Source: Planctomycetaceae bacterium
GTDB taxonomy: Bacteria; Planctomycetota; Planctomycetia; Planctomycetales; Planctomycetaceae
Length of the DNA: 5,550 nt
Assembly: GCA_020426425.1 (NCBI GenBank)
Contig: JAGQQB010000257.1
Location: 1-5,550, forward strand
Direction: 5' to 3'
Shown here: piece by piece, positions 1 through 5,550 of the stretch
How the letters are laid out: each line of letters starts with the position of its first letter
How positions within the stretch are numbered: the first letter of the stretch is position 1
Translations under genes and position numbers: made by a program
The notes under the pieces: generated by a model
What the model saw: only the letters and a program-made list of their open reading frames with translations
Database searches by the model: none
Told to the model about the DNA's origin: nothing

Positions 1-254
1 TCGGGGAAGTTGAGCATCACGTTGCCCATGTCCCCTTTAGGGTCGATAATCAGCGCTGAGATACCATCAATCGCCGCCTCTTCCAGCAGCGAGACCCCGA
101 GGCCTGTCTTCCCGCTGCCGGTCATCCCGACGATGACCGCATGCGTGGTGAGGTCTTTCGAATCGTAGAGGATCGTATCCGCGCCGAGCGCTCCCTGCTC
201 AAGGTCGTAGGACTTGCCAAGGTAGAACGCGCCCAGTTTTTCGTAATCGTACAT
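1..254 (-). CDS. HerA/FtsK-like P-loop ATPase (ATP-binding protein), N-terminal 84 residues only
   Basis: This is the start of an ATP-binding protein, read leftward and cut by the window edge after residue 84. A Walker A motif, GMTGSGKTG, occupies residues 43-51 and follows a short hydrophobic strand (AVIV). The next strand, at residues 67-75, reads ALIIDPKGD. The pairing of a GxTGSGKT loop with an I-D-P-K-G-D strand is typical of the HerA/VirB4/FtsK branch of P-loop ATPases, which usually act as hexameric motors on DNA or substrates. The stretch before the P-loop is short (42 residues). The ATG is preceded by a GGGAG ribosome-binding site (260-264) about 5 bases upstream. Walker B, the arginine finger and any C-terminal domain lie outside the window, so the exact family and substrate cannot be fixed. 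I recall similar uncharacterised ATP-binding proteins in planctomycetes, but that is memory, not a search. Confidence 0.88.
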   Translation of the reverse strand, partial: MYDYEKLGAFYLGKSYDLEQGALGADTILYDSKDLTTHAVIVGMTGSGKTGLGVSLLEEAAIDGISALIIDPKGDMGNVMLNFP

Positions 255-306
255 CCCTGCTCCCTGCAGCTGTGTTCACTTCGAATATGGCCCTCCGCAA
301 CGTAGT

Positions 307-345
307 GCAGCCATTGCCGACCGACAAGGTCAAGGCAATGGCTGC
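307..345 (-). terminator. Strong perfect inverted repeat, probable terminator of the secreted-protein gene
   Basis: Bases 307-318 and 334-345 are perfect reverse complements (12 bp; core arm CAGCCATTGCC). Inside, GACC (319-322) and GGTC (328-331) add four pairs around a five-base loop, leaving a two-base bulge (332-333). It lies 42 bases past the stop codon of the minus-strand gene at 387-1112 and 52 bases before the start of the ATPase gene. A terminator is the simplest reading. No T-tract follows on either strand, so it is not a canonical intrinsic terminator; it could also block 3' exonucleases or be a protein-binding site. Confidence 0.5.
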
Positions 346-386
346 TGGTGATTTGACTGTGTTGCTTCAGTCGATGCGAGCCGCGC

Positions 387-1112
387 TTAGCCACCGATGC
401 GGAACATCAGGCCGGTGTTCCCCAGCGGGATTTCCACAGTGCGACTGACCGGATTGATCCGCAAGCCACCATTGGCACCGCGATTCAAGCCACGCGAAGG
501 GAGTGCCGGGCCATGGCCATGACCGTCAGGACGGACAGGAACAGCGGGGAGGGTGACAGCCGGGACTGGCCGACCGATGGCACCTGGCCGAGGGGCTTCT
601 TCCAACACGACAGGTTCTGGTGACAGCAGCCGGTCCATCGCGACCAACTGATCGTCAATCTTCCTGGCGGAAGCCAGGGCGGCACGGACGTGGATCATGC
701 CTGCATGCCGTGTCGCCGGAGCGAAGGTGTAGCCACCTCGACCATTGTGGCGATGGATCGCCGGTGAACTGGCGGCGAAGTCGCAGTGGTTCAGATGCTC
801 GATCAGGTGATGAATCCGATCATGCGCGGAATCGATTTCGCGGCGCAGCATCGTGACCGGGCGTTCGTTGAACAGGGCATCCTGGATCGATCGCAAGTCC
901 CGCATCAGCGATTCGGCATCCTGCAACAGGCCACGATAGTCGCGGGAGTCGACGAAGTCGTCGTTAATCTCCCAACGCAGGGCACGTGCCTCATGCATCG
1001 CGGCAAAGTTCAGGTCATCCAGCTCCCGCAGCAAGCAGTGGTCCGCCATGACCGGTGCAGATGTGACAGCGAGCAGCAATCCGGTGAGCAGCGATCGAGT
1101 GAACGGTTTCAT
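387..1112 (-). CDS. Secreted helical protein with His cluster and Pro-rich tail (hypothetical)
   Basis: I do not recognise this 241-residue protein. Residues 1-23 form a Sec signal peptide: basic MKPFTR, a hydrophobic core, then an APVMA cleavage site before D24. Residues 27-110 are charged and probably helical. Two cysteines, C26 and C110, bracket this part and could form a disulfide. Residues 97-110 hold a histidine cluster (H97, H101, H102, H106, H109, C110) spaced as on helix faces. A second helical stretch covers about 137-163. Residues 165-205 are rich in Pro, Ala and Val and include HGHGP. The C-terminus (about 217-241) looks like short beta strands ending FRIGG. The reading frame extends upstream to 1178, but I chose the ATG at 1112 because the signal peptide begins there and AAGGA (1121-1125) sits 8 bases upstream. 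It is probably a periplasmic or surface protein; function unknown. Confidence 0.82.
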   Translation of the reverse strand: MKPFTRSLLTGLLLAVTSAPVMADHCLLRELDDLNFAAMHEARALRWEINDDFVDSRDYRGLLQDAESLMRDLRSIQDALFNERPVTMLRREIDSAHDRIHHLIEHLNHCDFAASSPAIHRHNGRGGYTFAPATRHAGMIHVRAALASARKIDDQLVAMDRLLSPEPVVLEEAPRPGAIGRPVPAVTLPAVPVRPDGHGHGPALPSRGLNRGANGGLRINPVSRTVEIPLGNTGLMFRIGG

Positions 1113-1120
1113 GGCTTCAT

Positions 1121-1125
1121 TCCTT
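1121..1125 (-). promoter_or_regulatory. Ribosome-binding site that fixes the start of the secreted protein
   Basis: AAGGA on the minus strand, 8 bases before the ATG at 1112. No comparable site precedes the longer in-frame start at 1178. The same 8-base spacing is seen at the sites before 2350 and 2929. Confidence 0.6.
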
Positions 1126-1166
1126 ATTCGGGGACATCTCTTCAGGATGCCTCTGGAACGAAGCGA

Positions 1167-1250
1167 GTTGCGGACCATCGGCAGCAGATTCTGCCGACAT
1201 TACGCAACCGAATTTATAGCAATAGGTTGCGGCATCGGGATGCGTCAACC
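1167..1250 (-). promoter_or_regulatory. Structured leader or intergenic RNA element with competing hairpins
   Basis: Read on the minus strand, four related segments occur in order. A is GGTTGACGCATC (1250-1239), B is GATGCCGCAACC (1236-1225), C is GGTTGCG (1209-1203) and D is CGCAAC (1172-1167). B can pair with A (10 of 12 positions, two-base loop) or with C (7 bp perfect). C can instead pair with D (6 bp), enclosing a perfect 7-bp hairpin (TCGGCAG/CTGCCGA, 1197-1178, six-base loop) across a symmetric 5x5 internal loop. Between B and C lies an AT-rich stretch with TATAAA (1218-1213), the best -10-like hexamer in the gap, though no good -35 sits at 16-18 bases from it. The element is 54 bases before the start at 1112. 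It could be a 5' leader, a terminator for the upstream lipoprotein gene, or an operator. No known riboswitch was recognised. Confidence 0.35.
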
Positions 1251-1327
1251 ATTGCCAACCGCAGCAATATCAGATCGATACAAAAGTCATCCGATTGACG
1301 GCACAACCGCACTGCTCGCGGTAGGCG

Positions 1328-2350
1328 TTAGTCTTGAGCCGCCCCAGCGATTTGCGTGACGACATACATCGGCTTCCCCTGCTGGTTCGTCACCACAGGG
1401 TCAATCGCTCCGGTCACTTTCACGAACTGACCATTCTGCAGTTGTTCGAGAGCCGGATTTGCGGCAAGCGGGAGCGCGCCACCGTACTGGTCGGCAGCGG
1501 TCGGCTGATCGGTGAAGGTTAACTGCCAGCCACCAGCGGCGTCTTTCGAAACGACACCTTGCAGCCACGTGAAGTCGGGGCCATGTCCATACTGGACACC
1601 AGAGACATCAACCTTGCGGACCTCCGAGCCGAACACATCCGGCGAGCCGGCCGATCCGAAGACATCAGGCGATGCGGTGGAGCCAAACGCTGCATCACCT
1701 GCTGCTGGTTGTGCGTCAGGAATCATGATCCCGGCATTGGGAGCCTCGGCCTGAACGGGTGAGAAGAACTCGTTCGCTGGCTCGGCCGGGGCTGGTGACA
1801 CGCCTGGGAAGGGATTCGACGCTGGTGCGGGCGCAGCGCTTGCGCCAAACGGATCGGCGGCGGCGGTTGTCGTCGGTTGAGCCTGACGGACTTCGCGTAG
1901 ATCGCCACCCAGTGGTTGCAGCGGAGCAGGCTCGCCATACGCGCTGCCCGACGCAGGTTGAATGCTGTTCGCCGAAGGAGTGAACTGGGTGCTGGTGGAA
2001 GGACGCATGTAAGGATCAGGAACATTGACTTCGTTCCCCAGGTTTCCGTTGTAACCTGGCGCGTTACTGTTGTTGTCAGGAATTGGCTGCAACGAGCCGC
2101 CATTCCCAAATGTTGACGGATTGGTCGTCCCTGGTGCGACCGACCCCGGCACGTAAGGATTCCCTGGCTGCAGTGTCTGAATGCCGGGTTGATACGTTCC
2201 CGGATATCCGCCGTAAGGATACGTACCGCCAGGATAGGTGCCATACGGCGAGGACCCGTAACCGTAGGGACCGTACATCTGATAGCAGCCAGAGAGTGCC
2301 GCGCCGGCGATCAGCACGACAAACACGCGAAGGAGAGAGACCGGACGCAT
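1328..2350 (-). CDS. Lipoprotein with Tyr/Pro/Gly-rich region and conserved C-terminal beta domain (hypothetical)
   Basis: A 340-residue protein with a lipoprotein signal peptide: MRP, a hydrophobic core, then lipobox L19-S20-G21-C22, so C22 should be lipid-modified. Residues 23-58 are Tyr/Pro/Gly-rich with repeated PYG and YPG units. Residues 60-220 are low-complexity, rich in Pro, Ala, Ser, Asn and Gln. Residues 222-242 carry a nine-residue repeat, FGSxxSPDV. The only part that looks folded is about 252-335. It begins YGHGPDFTWLQG, continues through WQLTF, DQYGG and a FVKVTG strand, and ends MYVVTQIA. This resembles a small OB-like beta domain that I associate with planctomycete proteins carrying FGHDPxYxWLRG-type motifs (recall, not a search). 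Upstream in-frame starts exist as far as 2503, but the ATG at 2350 begins the signal peptide and has TGAGGT (2358-2363) before it. Function unknown; probably an envelope protein with a long disordered tether. Confidence 0.85.
   Translation of the reverse strand: MRPVSLLRVFVVLIAGAALSGCYQMYGPYGYGSSPYGTYPGGTYPYGGYPGTYQPGIQTLQPGNPYVPGSVAPGTTNPSTFGNGGSLQPIPDNNSNAPGYNGNLGNEVNVPDPYMRPSTSTQFTPSANSIQPASGSAYGEPAPLQPLGGDLREVRQAQPTTTAAADPFGASAAPAPASNPFPGVSPAPAEPANEFFSPVQAEAPNAGIMIPDAQPAAGDAAFGSTASPDVFGSAGSPDVFGSEVRKVDVSGVQYGHGPDFTWLQGVVSKDAAGGWQLTFTDQPTAADQYGGALPLAANPALEQLQNGQFVKVTGAIDPVVTNQQGKPMYVVTQIAGAAQD
1626..1679 (-). repeat. Two 27-bp tandem repeats inside the lipoprotein gene
   Basis: Bases 1626-1652 and 1653-1679 match at 20 of 27 positions, and a further FGS-coding segment follows. 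They encode a nine-residue repeat, FGSxxSPDV, just before the folded C-terminal domain. The period is a multiple of three, so the frame is kept. This is probably a linker grown by slippage. Confidence 0.7.
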
Positions 2351-2435
2351 GAGGGAGACCTCAATCGAAGTCCGAACCGGATGACGCACCGCGAGCCGGA
2401 CCATATGCGAATGGCCATTCAGCGGGGGAACAACA

Positions 2436-2675
2436 TCAGCAGTTCGGGAAACGTAGGGAAACGGAAACCACTGGCGCGGTTTCCAACAAACTCGTCGACA
2501 CATGCCGACCAGTTGGAGGGGAGTCGAATGGGAGGTGAGCGAGGAGGTCGATACAAGCCGCTTCGCCCCAGATGGTGCGATCGGCTGATTCTGCCGAACC
2601 CTCAGCGCTGCGGAGTATATGGATCGTCCCAGTTGTGTCCAGATCGATTTTCTCGATGCGAAAGTCGCGTTTCAT
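2436..2675 (-). CDS. Possible small protein, 79 residues (hypothetical, uncertain)
   Basis: I do not recognise this ORF and it may not be a gene. In its favour, the ATG at 2675 has AGGA (2684-2687) exactly 8 bases upstream, the spacing seen for the neighbouring genes. It lies on the same strand as the lipoprotein gene, ending 85 bases before it. Its first 50 residues look protein-like: MKRDFRIEKIDLD, then a run that includes RTIWGEAACIDLLAHL, with mostly C- or G-ending codons. Against it, residues 51-79 are unstructured, with weaker codon bias. There is no signal peptide and no known domain. The frame opens further upstream to 2720, without a better start. It would fill most of an otherwise empty divergent region. 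Confidence 0.35.
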   Translation of the reverse strand: MKRDFRIEKIDLDTTGTIHILRSAEGSAESADRTIWGEAACIDLLAHLPFDSPPTGRHVSTSLLETAPVVSVSLRFPNC

Positions 2676-2753
2676 CGCGGAAATCCTGCGGTAAGACGAA
2701 CATCGTTCGGTGCGATTCACGCGTCGGCGAGGAACAATTCGCGAGACTTTTTG

Positions 2754-2765
2754 CGGGAATTCCCG
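2754..2765. promoter_or_regulatory. 12-bp palindrome, weak candidate operator
   Basis: CGGGAATTCCCG is a perfect palindrome. TTG (2751-2753) and CAA (2767-2769) flank it as near-symmetric ends. It lies 164 bases before the start of the plus-strand lipoprotein gene. About one 12-bp palindrome is expected by chance in a window this size, so only its position supports it. Confidence 0.15.
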
Positions 2766-2916
2766 TCAATCTCCAACACGCCAGCACTCGTCTTCCTCTT
2801 GACGCTTCCCATGAGATTCTGCGAGAAGCCCGCTCCATTCCCCACTCCCCCCACGAAGTCATCGTGCAGTAATCAGTCTGCTGATGTTCCTTCGCGATTC
2901 CCTCATCCATTCCAAC

Positions 2917-2920
2917 GGGA
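2917..2920 (+). promoter_or_regulatory. Ribosome-binding site deciding the start of the repeat lipoprotein
   Basis: GGGA lies 8 bases before the ATG at 2929. The other in-frame ATGs, at 2884 and 2920, have no purine-rich site at a suitable distance; the one at 2920 overlaps the last base of this motif. This supports 2929 as the start. Confidence 0.5.
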
Positions 2921-2928
2921 TGAACAAC

Positions 2929-4908
2929 ATGCGTCCTGTCTTGTTGCTCTCGGTTTGTGCGGCCACCCTCGCCGGGCTGGCGGGCTGCGCGAACCTGATG
3001 ACCAAGCAGGCGATCGAGCGGTTCTCCGCCGGGATCGAGGAACAGGATCTCGACGCGCTCCGCGAGCATTCATCCAACAGCTTCGAGCACAAAGCCCTCC
3101 GCACCGCCGCCGCCACGCAGGATCTGCGCATCCTCAAAGTGCCAACCGGGAAGTTCCGCATTGAAGAAGTCGAGCGCGTGAGCGATCACACTCGGCGCGT
3201 CGTCGTCTCGGTGGGCGAAAAGCAACAGGCACGTCGACTCGAATACCGACTCACGCGCGACCGCAGTACCGCGCAATGGGTGGTGGACGACCTCACCCTT
3301 GATCCCCTCCAGGATGGGCAAAGCCCGCCGTCGATCGCGGAACAGATGGACTTGCTGCTCTCCGCCCGCAACTTCCTCGATGTCTGGAAAGGGGAAGACC
3401 GCGATCAGAAACTGCAGGCCTGCACACAGGAACTGCGAGAATCGCTCGAAACACTTCCGCCTGCGTGGTTCGGTCGGCTCACCGAACAGACACTCGGCGA
3501 TGGTCGGCAACGAACCGTGCGTCCTGAAGCGCGCATGAATGGCGATCTCGCCGTCGTCGTCGTGCCGCATCCCGAAGGCGAACTGTTCATCGAGTTGAAG
3601 AAGCAGGACACCTGGCAGGTGAACGATGCGGCGGTTCAGCCGAAGAATAAGACCGAAAACGGCATCCCATCCATCAAGAAGCTCGCTCTGACCCTGAACC
3701 GAACCGCCGAGTTCCTGTCCAGCTACGCGGCTGTCGAGCGCGAGGGATTGCAGGCGACCTCAACACCGAAGTTCTTCGACCGCTGCCTCTCCGCCGCCGA
3801 TCTCGCAACTGTGCCGCTCCCAGTCGCGGACCTGCTGCTCGATGGCTACGAGCTGCGACACTACACTGATCGCCGTGAACTGCTGCTCGAAGCGCACGAC
3901 ATCACCTACATGCTCTCGCTGCAGAGCACGCAGTCTGAGGCAGAAGTGCAGCAGGGGAAAGACCCGCGCTATCTCGTCGACGAAGTCACGATCTTCGAAC
4001 AGGGGGGCGATCAGGTCAAACGGGTCTCCGCCATGTTCCTCTCGCATGCGGTGGTACAGCTCTACGGCGAAGCACTCTCGCAACGCGATCTGCACAGCCT
4101 GAAAAAACTCTCCAGTCCCGACTTCAACGCCCGCGTGTGGGATCAGGAATCCGCGGAACTCTTCACCGTGATGCCCCTGCCTGAGTTCACCGATCCCGAA
4201 GTCAAAATCATCTCCACGATCTTCAGGGGCGATGCGACCGAAGTCACTGTCTCACAGGGCGCACGGGCGGAAACCTTCGTCCTCGCACTGCTCGATGGGC
4301 TCCCCGTGGTCGACGATGTCGTGCTCCCATCCACAACACGGCCAACCTCGCTCAAGCGAAACCTCGAACTCCTGCTGCCGATGTACGCCTTCGCGTCATC
4401 GCTCTATCGCGAAGACCTGCCCGGTCTGCTGCGATACTCCGCCGATGGCCTCGACCGGATCGTCTGGCGACAGGTGGATCATGTGCCGGTCATGGAAGCT
4501 GACGTCGTCAGTTCCCTGATGCTCGGCGTCAGCGGCATCGAGTCGGCGGAACCCTGGTCGGTCATCCGACTTGGTAACGACGAAGCTGGCGCCGAAATCA
4601 AATTGGTCCGTGAAGGCAACCGATTTGTCGTTCACGATCTTGGCGTCTGGGACAACAACCAGTTGGCCGCCCGCTTTGAAATGCTGCCGACGCTCCGGCA
4701 TCGCCTCGCGACAGGGGAGATCCCCACCCGAACCTACGGGACGAAGTCACGCATTATGCAGGTGAGCGGGGAAGAGATTGTTCCAGCAGATGCGGAAGAT
4801 GCATCTGTGATCGCGAACGACGACTCCGCTGAGGTCGAGGCGGCGGCTCCCCGCAGACGCCCCAGTCCCATTGAGTCGGCCATCTACGAAGCGGTCGTCC
4901 CCGAATAG
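2929..4908 (+). CDS. Large lipoprotein built of five tandem NTF2-like modules (hypothetical)
   Basis: A 659-residue protein with a lipoprotein signal peptide: MRPVLLL, then lipobox L17-A18-G19-C20. The mature part divides into five similar modules starting near residues 25, 135, 248, 362 and 474, a period of 110-114. Each opens with helices (S-I-A-E-Q-M-D-L-L-L in module 2, S-L-K-R-N-L-E-L-L-L in module 5). Each ends in a beta strand with the same signature: WVVDD (117), WQVND (229), YLVDE (348), PVVDD (459) and FVVHD (566). Helices followed by strands ending in W-x-V-x-D resemble the NTF2-like/DUF4878 fold; this is inferred by eye. Residues 615-659 are an acidic, low-complexity tail. In-frame ATGs at 2884 and 2920 are less likely starts because only 2929 has a well-spaced ribosome-binding site. 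The propeller gene follows 120 bases downstream on the same strand. It probably sits on a membrane facing the periplasm; function unknown. Confidence 0.87.
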   Translation: MRPVLLLSVCAATLAGLAGCANLMTKQAIERFSAGIEEQDLDALREHSSNSFEHKALRTAAATQDLRILKVPTGKFRIEEVERVSDHTRRVVVSVGEKQQARRLEYRLTRDRSTAQWVVDDLTLDPLQDGQSPPSIAEQMDLLLSARNFLDVWKGEDRDQKLQACTQELRESLETLPPAWFGRLTEQTLGDGRQRTVRPEARMNGDLAVVVVPHPEGELFIELKKQDTWQVNDAAVQPKNKTENGIPSIKKLALTLNRTAEFLSSYAAVEREGLQATSTPKFFDRCLSAADLATVPLPVADLLLDGYELRHYTDRRELLLEAHDITYMLSLQSTQSEAEVQQGKDPRYLVDEVTIFEQGGDQVKRVSAMFLSHAVVQLYGEALSQRDLHSLKKLSSPDFNARVWDQESAELFTVMPLPEFTDPEVKIISTIFRGDATEVTVSQGARAETFVLALLDGLPVVDDVVLPSTTRPTSLKRNLELLLPMYAFASSLYREDLPGLLRYSADGLDRIVWRQVDHVPVMEADVVSSLMLGVSGIESAEPWSVIRLGNDEAGAEIKLVREGNRFVVHDLGVWDNNQLAARFEMLPTLRHRLATGEIPTRTYGTKSRIMQVSGEEIVPADAEDASVIANDDSAEVEAAAPRRRPSPIESAIYEAVVPE

Positions 4909-4926
4909 ACTCCTCATACTCACGCT

Positions 4927-4940
4927 CCGGGATTTCCCGG
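4927..4940 (+). terminator. Short GC-rich hairpin after the repeat lipoprotein gene, weak terminator candidate
   Basis: CCGGG (4927-4931) and CCCGG (4936-4940) pair around a four-base loop, ATTT, 18 bases past the stop codon. The stem is only 5 bp and no T-run follows, so termination may be weak or absent and the next gene may be co-transcribed. Confidence 0.2.
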
Positions 4941-5028
4941 CCGACCGACAGATTCCACGGAACTTCGGCGCTGCGACAGTGTTCCAGAAGCAGACCCTCG
5001 CCTCTGTCTTCTGCTCGTGGGACGCTCC

Positions 5029-5550
5029 ATGCACCGCTCCGGCTTCCGCTGCCTGTTCACGCTGGTCTGCTTGACCACCGCGCTCCCCAGTCTCGTCTCC
5101 GCCGCCGACTGGCCCCGGTTTCGCGGCATCAATGGGAGTGGAGTCACCGACGATCCCGCCCCGCTGAAATGGTCGGCAACCGAGAACGTGAAGTGGAAGT
5201 TGGAGTTGCCGGGCCGGGGAACCTCCAGCCCCATCGTCGTGGGTGACCGCGTTTACGTGACCGCATACTCCGGTTACGGCATTCCTGGCGGGGAAGGCAG
5301 CATTGAAGACCTTAAGCGGCATTTGGTTTGCATCGATCGTCAACAGGGGACCGTGCTCTGGACCGCGACCATTGCCGCTGAACTCCCTGAAGATCCTTAC
5401 ACGCCGCCCGGCGTCACCGCGCATGGTTACGCCAGTCACTCGCCGGTGTGCGATGGCGAAAGGGTGTACGTCTTCTTCGGCAAGACGGGTGTACTCGCCT
5501 TCGATCTTGACGGCAAAGAACTGTGGCGACGCGGCGTCGGCACAGAGTCG
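5029..5550 (+). CDS. Exported PQQ-like beta-propeller repeat protein, N-terminal 174 residues only
   Basis: The frame is open from the ATG at 5029 to the window edge, 174 codons. Residues 1-25 or 26 are a Sec signal peptide ending VSAA before DWPRFRG. That mature start, followed by NGSGV, is characteristic of planctomycete PQQ-binding-like propeller proteins. Two blade-type units are visible. The first runs from SSPIVVGDRVYVT (66-78) to LVCIDRQQGTVLW (99-111). The second runs from HSPVCDGERVYVF to VLAFDLDGKELWR near the end. Each ends in the usual D-x-x-x-G-x-x-x-W turn of PQQ/pyrrolo-quinoline-like repeats. Family members normally have six to eight blades, so most of the protein is missing. 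Similarity to quinoprotein dehydrogenases does not prove that PQQ is bound; many such proteins are thought to be non-enzymatic. GGGA (5019-5022) lies 6 bases before the start. Confidence 0.92.
   Translation, partial: MHRSGFRCLFTLVCLTTALPSLVSAADWPRFRGINGSGVTDDPAPLKWSATENVKWKLELPGRGTSSPIVVGDRVYVTAYSGYGIPGGEGSIEDLKRHLVCIDRQQGTVLWTATIAAELPEDPYTPPGVTAHGYASHSPVCDGERVYVFFGKTGVLAFDLDGKELWRRGVGTES

Larger units (their letters stand above)
2676..2928. other. Divergent intergenic region
   Basis: This gap separates the minus-strand genes from the plus-strand lipoprotein gene. If the small ORF at 2436-2675 is not real, the non-coding region extends to 2351 and is 578 bases. It should contain promoters for both directions, but I could not find a convincing -35/-10 pair; TTGACG at 2799-2804 has no matching -10. 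A perfect 12-bp palindrome, CGGGAATTCCCG, lies at 2754-2765. No RNA gene or mobile-element end was seen. Confidence 0.5.

Noticed and set aside
1..254. HerA-like ATPase as part of an antiphage defence system
   Set aside because: HerA-type ATPases occur in some defence systems, but the visible neighbours are envelope proteins, with no nuclease or Sir2-like partner. The other side of the gene is outside the window.
786..1298. Plus-strand ORF of 170 codons
   Set aside because: Antisense to the secreted-protein gene and its upstream gap. The opposite strand has the signal peptide and ribosome-binding site.
1723..2244. Minus-strand ORF of 173 codons in another frame of the lipoprotein gene
   Set aside because: It lies wholly inside the lipoprotein gene on the same strand. 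Its product is Arg/Pro-rich and looks like an out-of-frame reading of the low-complexity region.
2189..2872. Plus-strand ORF of 227 codons across the divergent region
   Set aside because: Arg/Ser-rich with no domain-like pattern. It overlaps the start of the well-supported lipoprotein gene on the opposite strand and has no clear ribosome-binding site.
2884..2928. Earlier in-frame start for the five-module lipoprotein
   Set aside because: The extra 15 residues would put a polar stretch before the signal peptide, and no ribosome-binding site precedes the ATG at 2884.
4985..5013. Imperfect inverted repeat (CAGAAGCAGA / TCTGTCTTCTG) before the propeller gene
   Set aside because: The arms need a one-base bulge and the structure is only moderately stable. 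There is no evidence that it is more than chance in a short GC-rich leader.
4747..5439. Minus-strand ORF of 230 codons
   Set aside because: It lies antisense to the end of the five-module lipoprotein and to the propeller gene, both well supported. The open frame is a by-product of high GC.

Overview
The window (about 60% GC by eye) looks like chromosomal DNA of a planctomycete. The strongest clue is the gene running off the right edge. It encodes an exported PQQ-type beta-propeller protein whose mature N-terminus reads DWPRFRG, a sequence typical of the large Planctomycetota families of such proteins. The many exported proteins of no known family, two of them lipoproteins, fit the same phylum. 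No mobile element, CRISPR array, tRNA or rRNA was seen.

Layout. Positions 1-254 (minus) hold the first 84 residues of a HerA/FtsK-like P-loop ATPase, cut by the left edge. A 132-base gap follows, containing a perfect 12-bp inverted repeat (307-345), probably a transcription terminator. Positions 387-1112 (minus) encode a small secreted helical protein with a histidine cluster and a Pro-rich tail. Its 215-base upstream gap holds an elaborate set of alternative hairpins. Positions 1328-2350 (minus) encode a lipoprotein with a Tyr/Pro/Gly-rich segment, a low-complexity middle and a compact C-terminal domain. A doubtful 79-codon ORF lies at 2436-2675 (minus). The divergent intergenic region extends to 2928. 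Positions 2929-4908 (plus) encode a 659-residue lipoprotein, and 5029-5550 (plus) the start of the PQQ-like propeller protein.

Genes together. The four complete or near-complete genes from 387 onward all carry export signals (two Sec signal peptides, two lipoboxes), so this is mainly a cell-envelope neighbourhood. The two plus-strand genes may share a transcript, and the minus-strand genes may be partly co-transcribed, but hairpins in the gaps argue for separate units. No shared pathway can be deduced.

The most notable observation is that the 659-residue lipoprotein appears to be five copies of a divergent module of about 112 residues. Each copy starts with helices and ends in a beta strand of the type W-V-V-D-D, resembling the NTF2-like/DUF4878 fold. 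No recognisable defence system or other known multi-gene system is visible.
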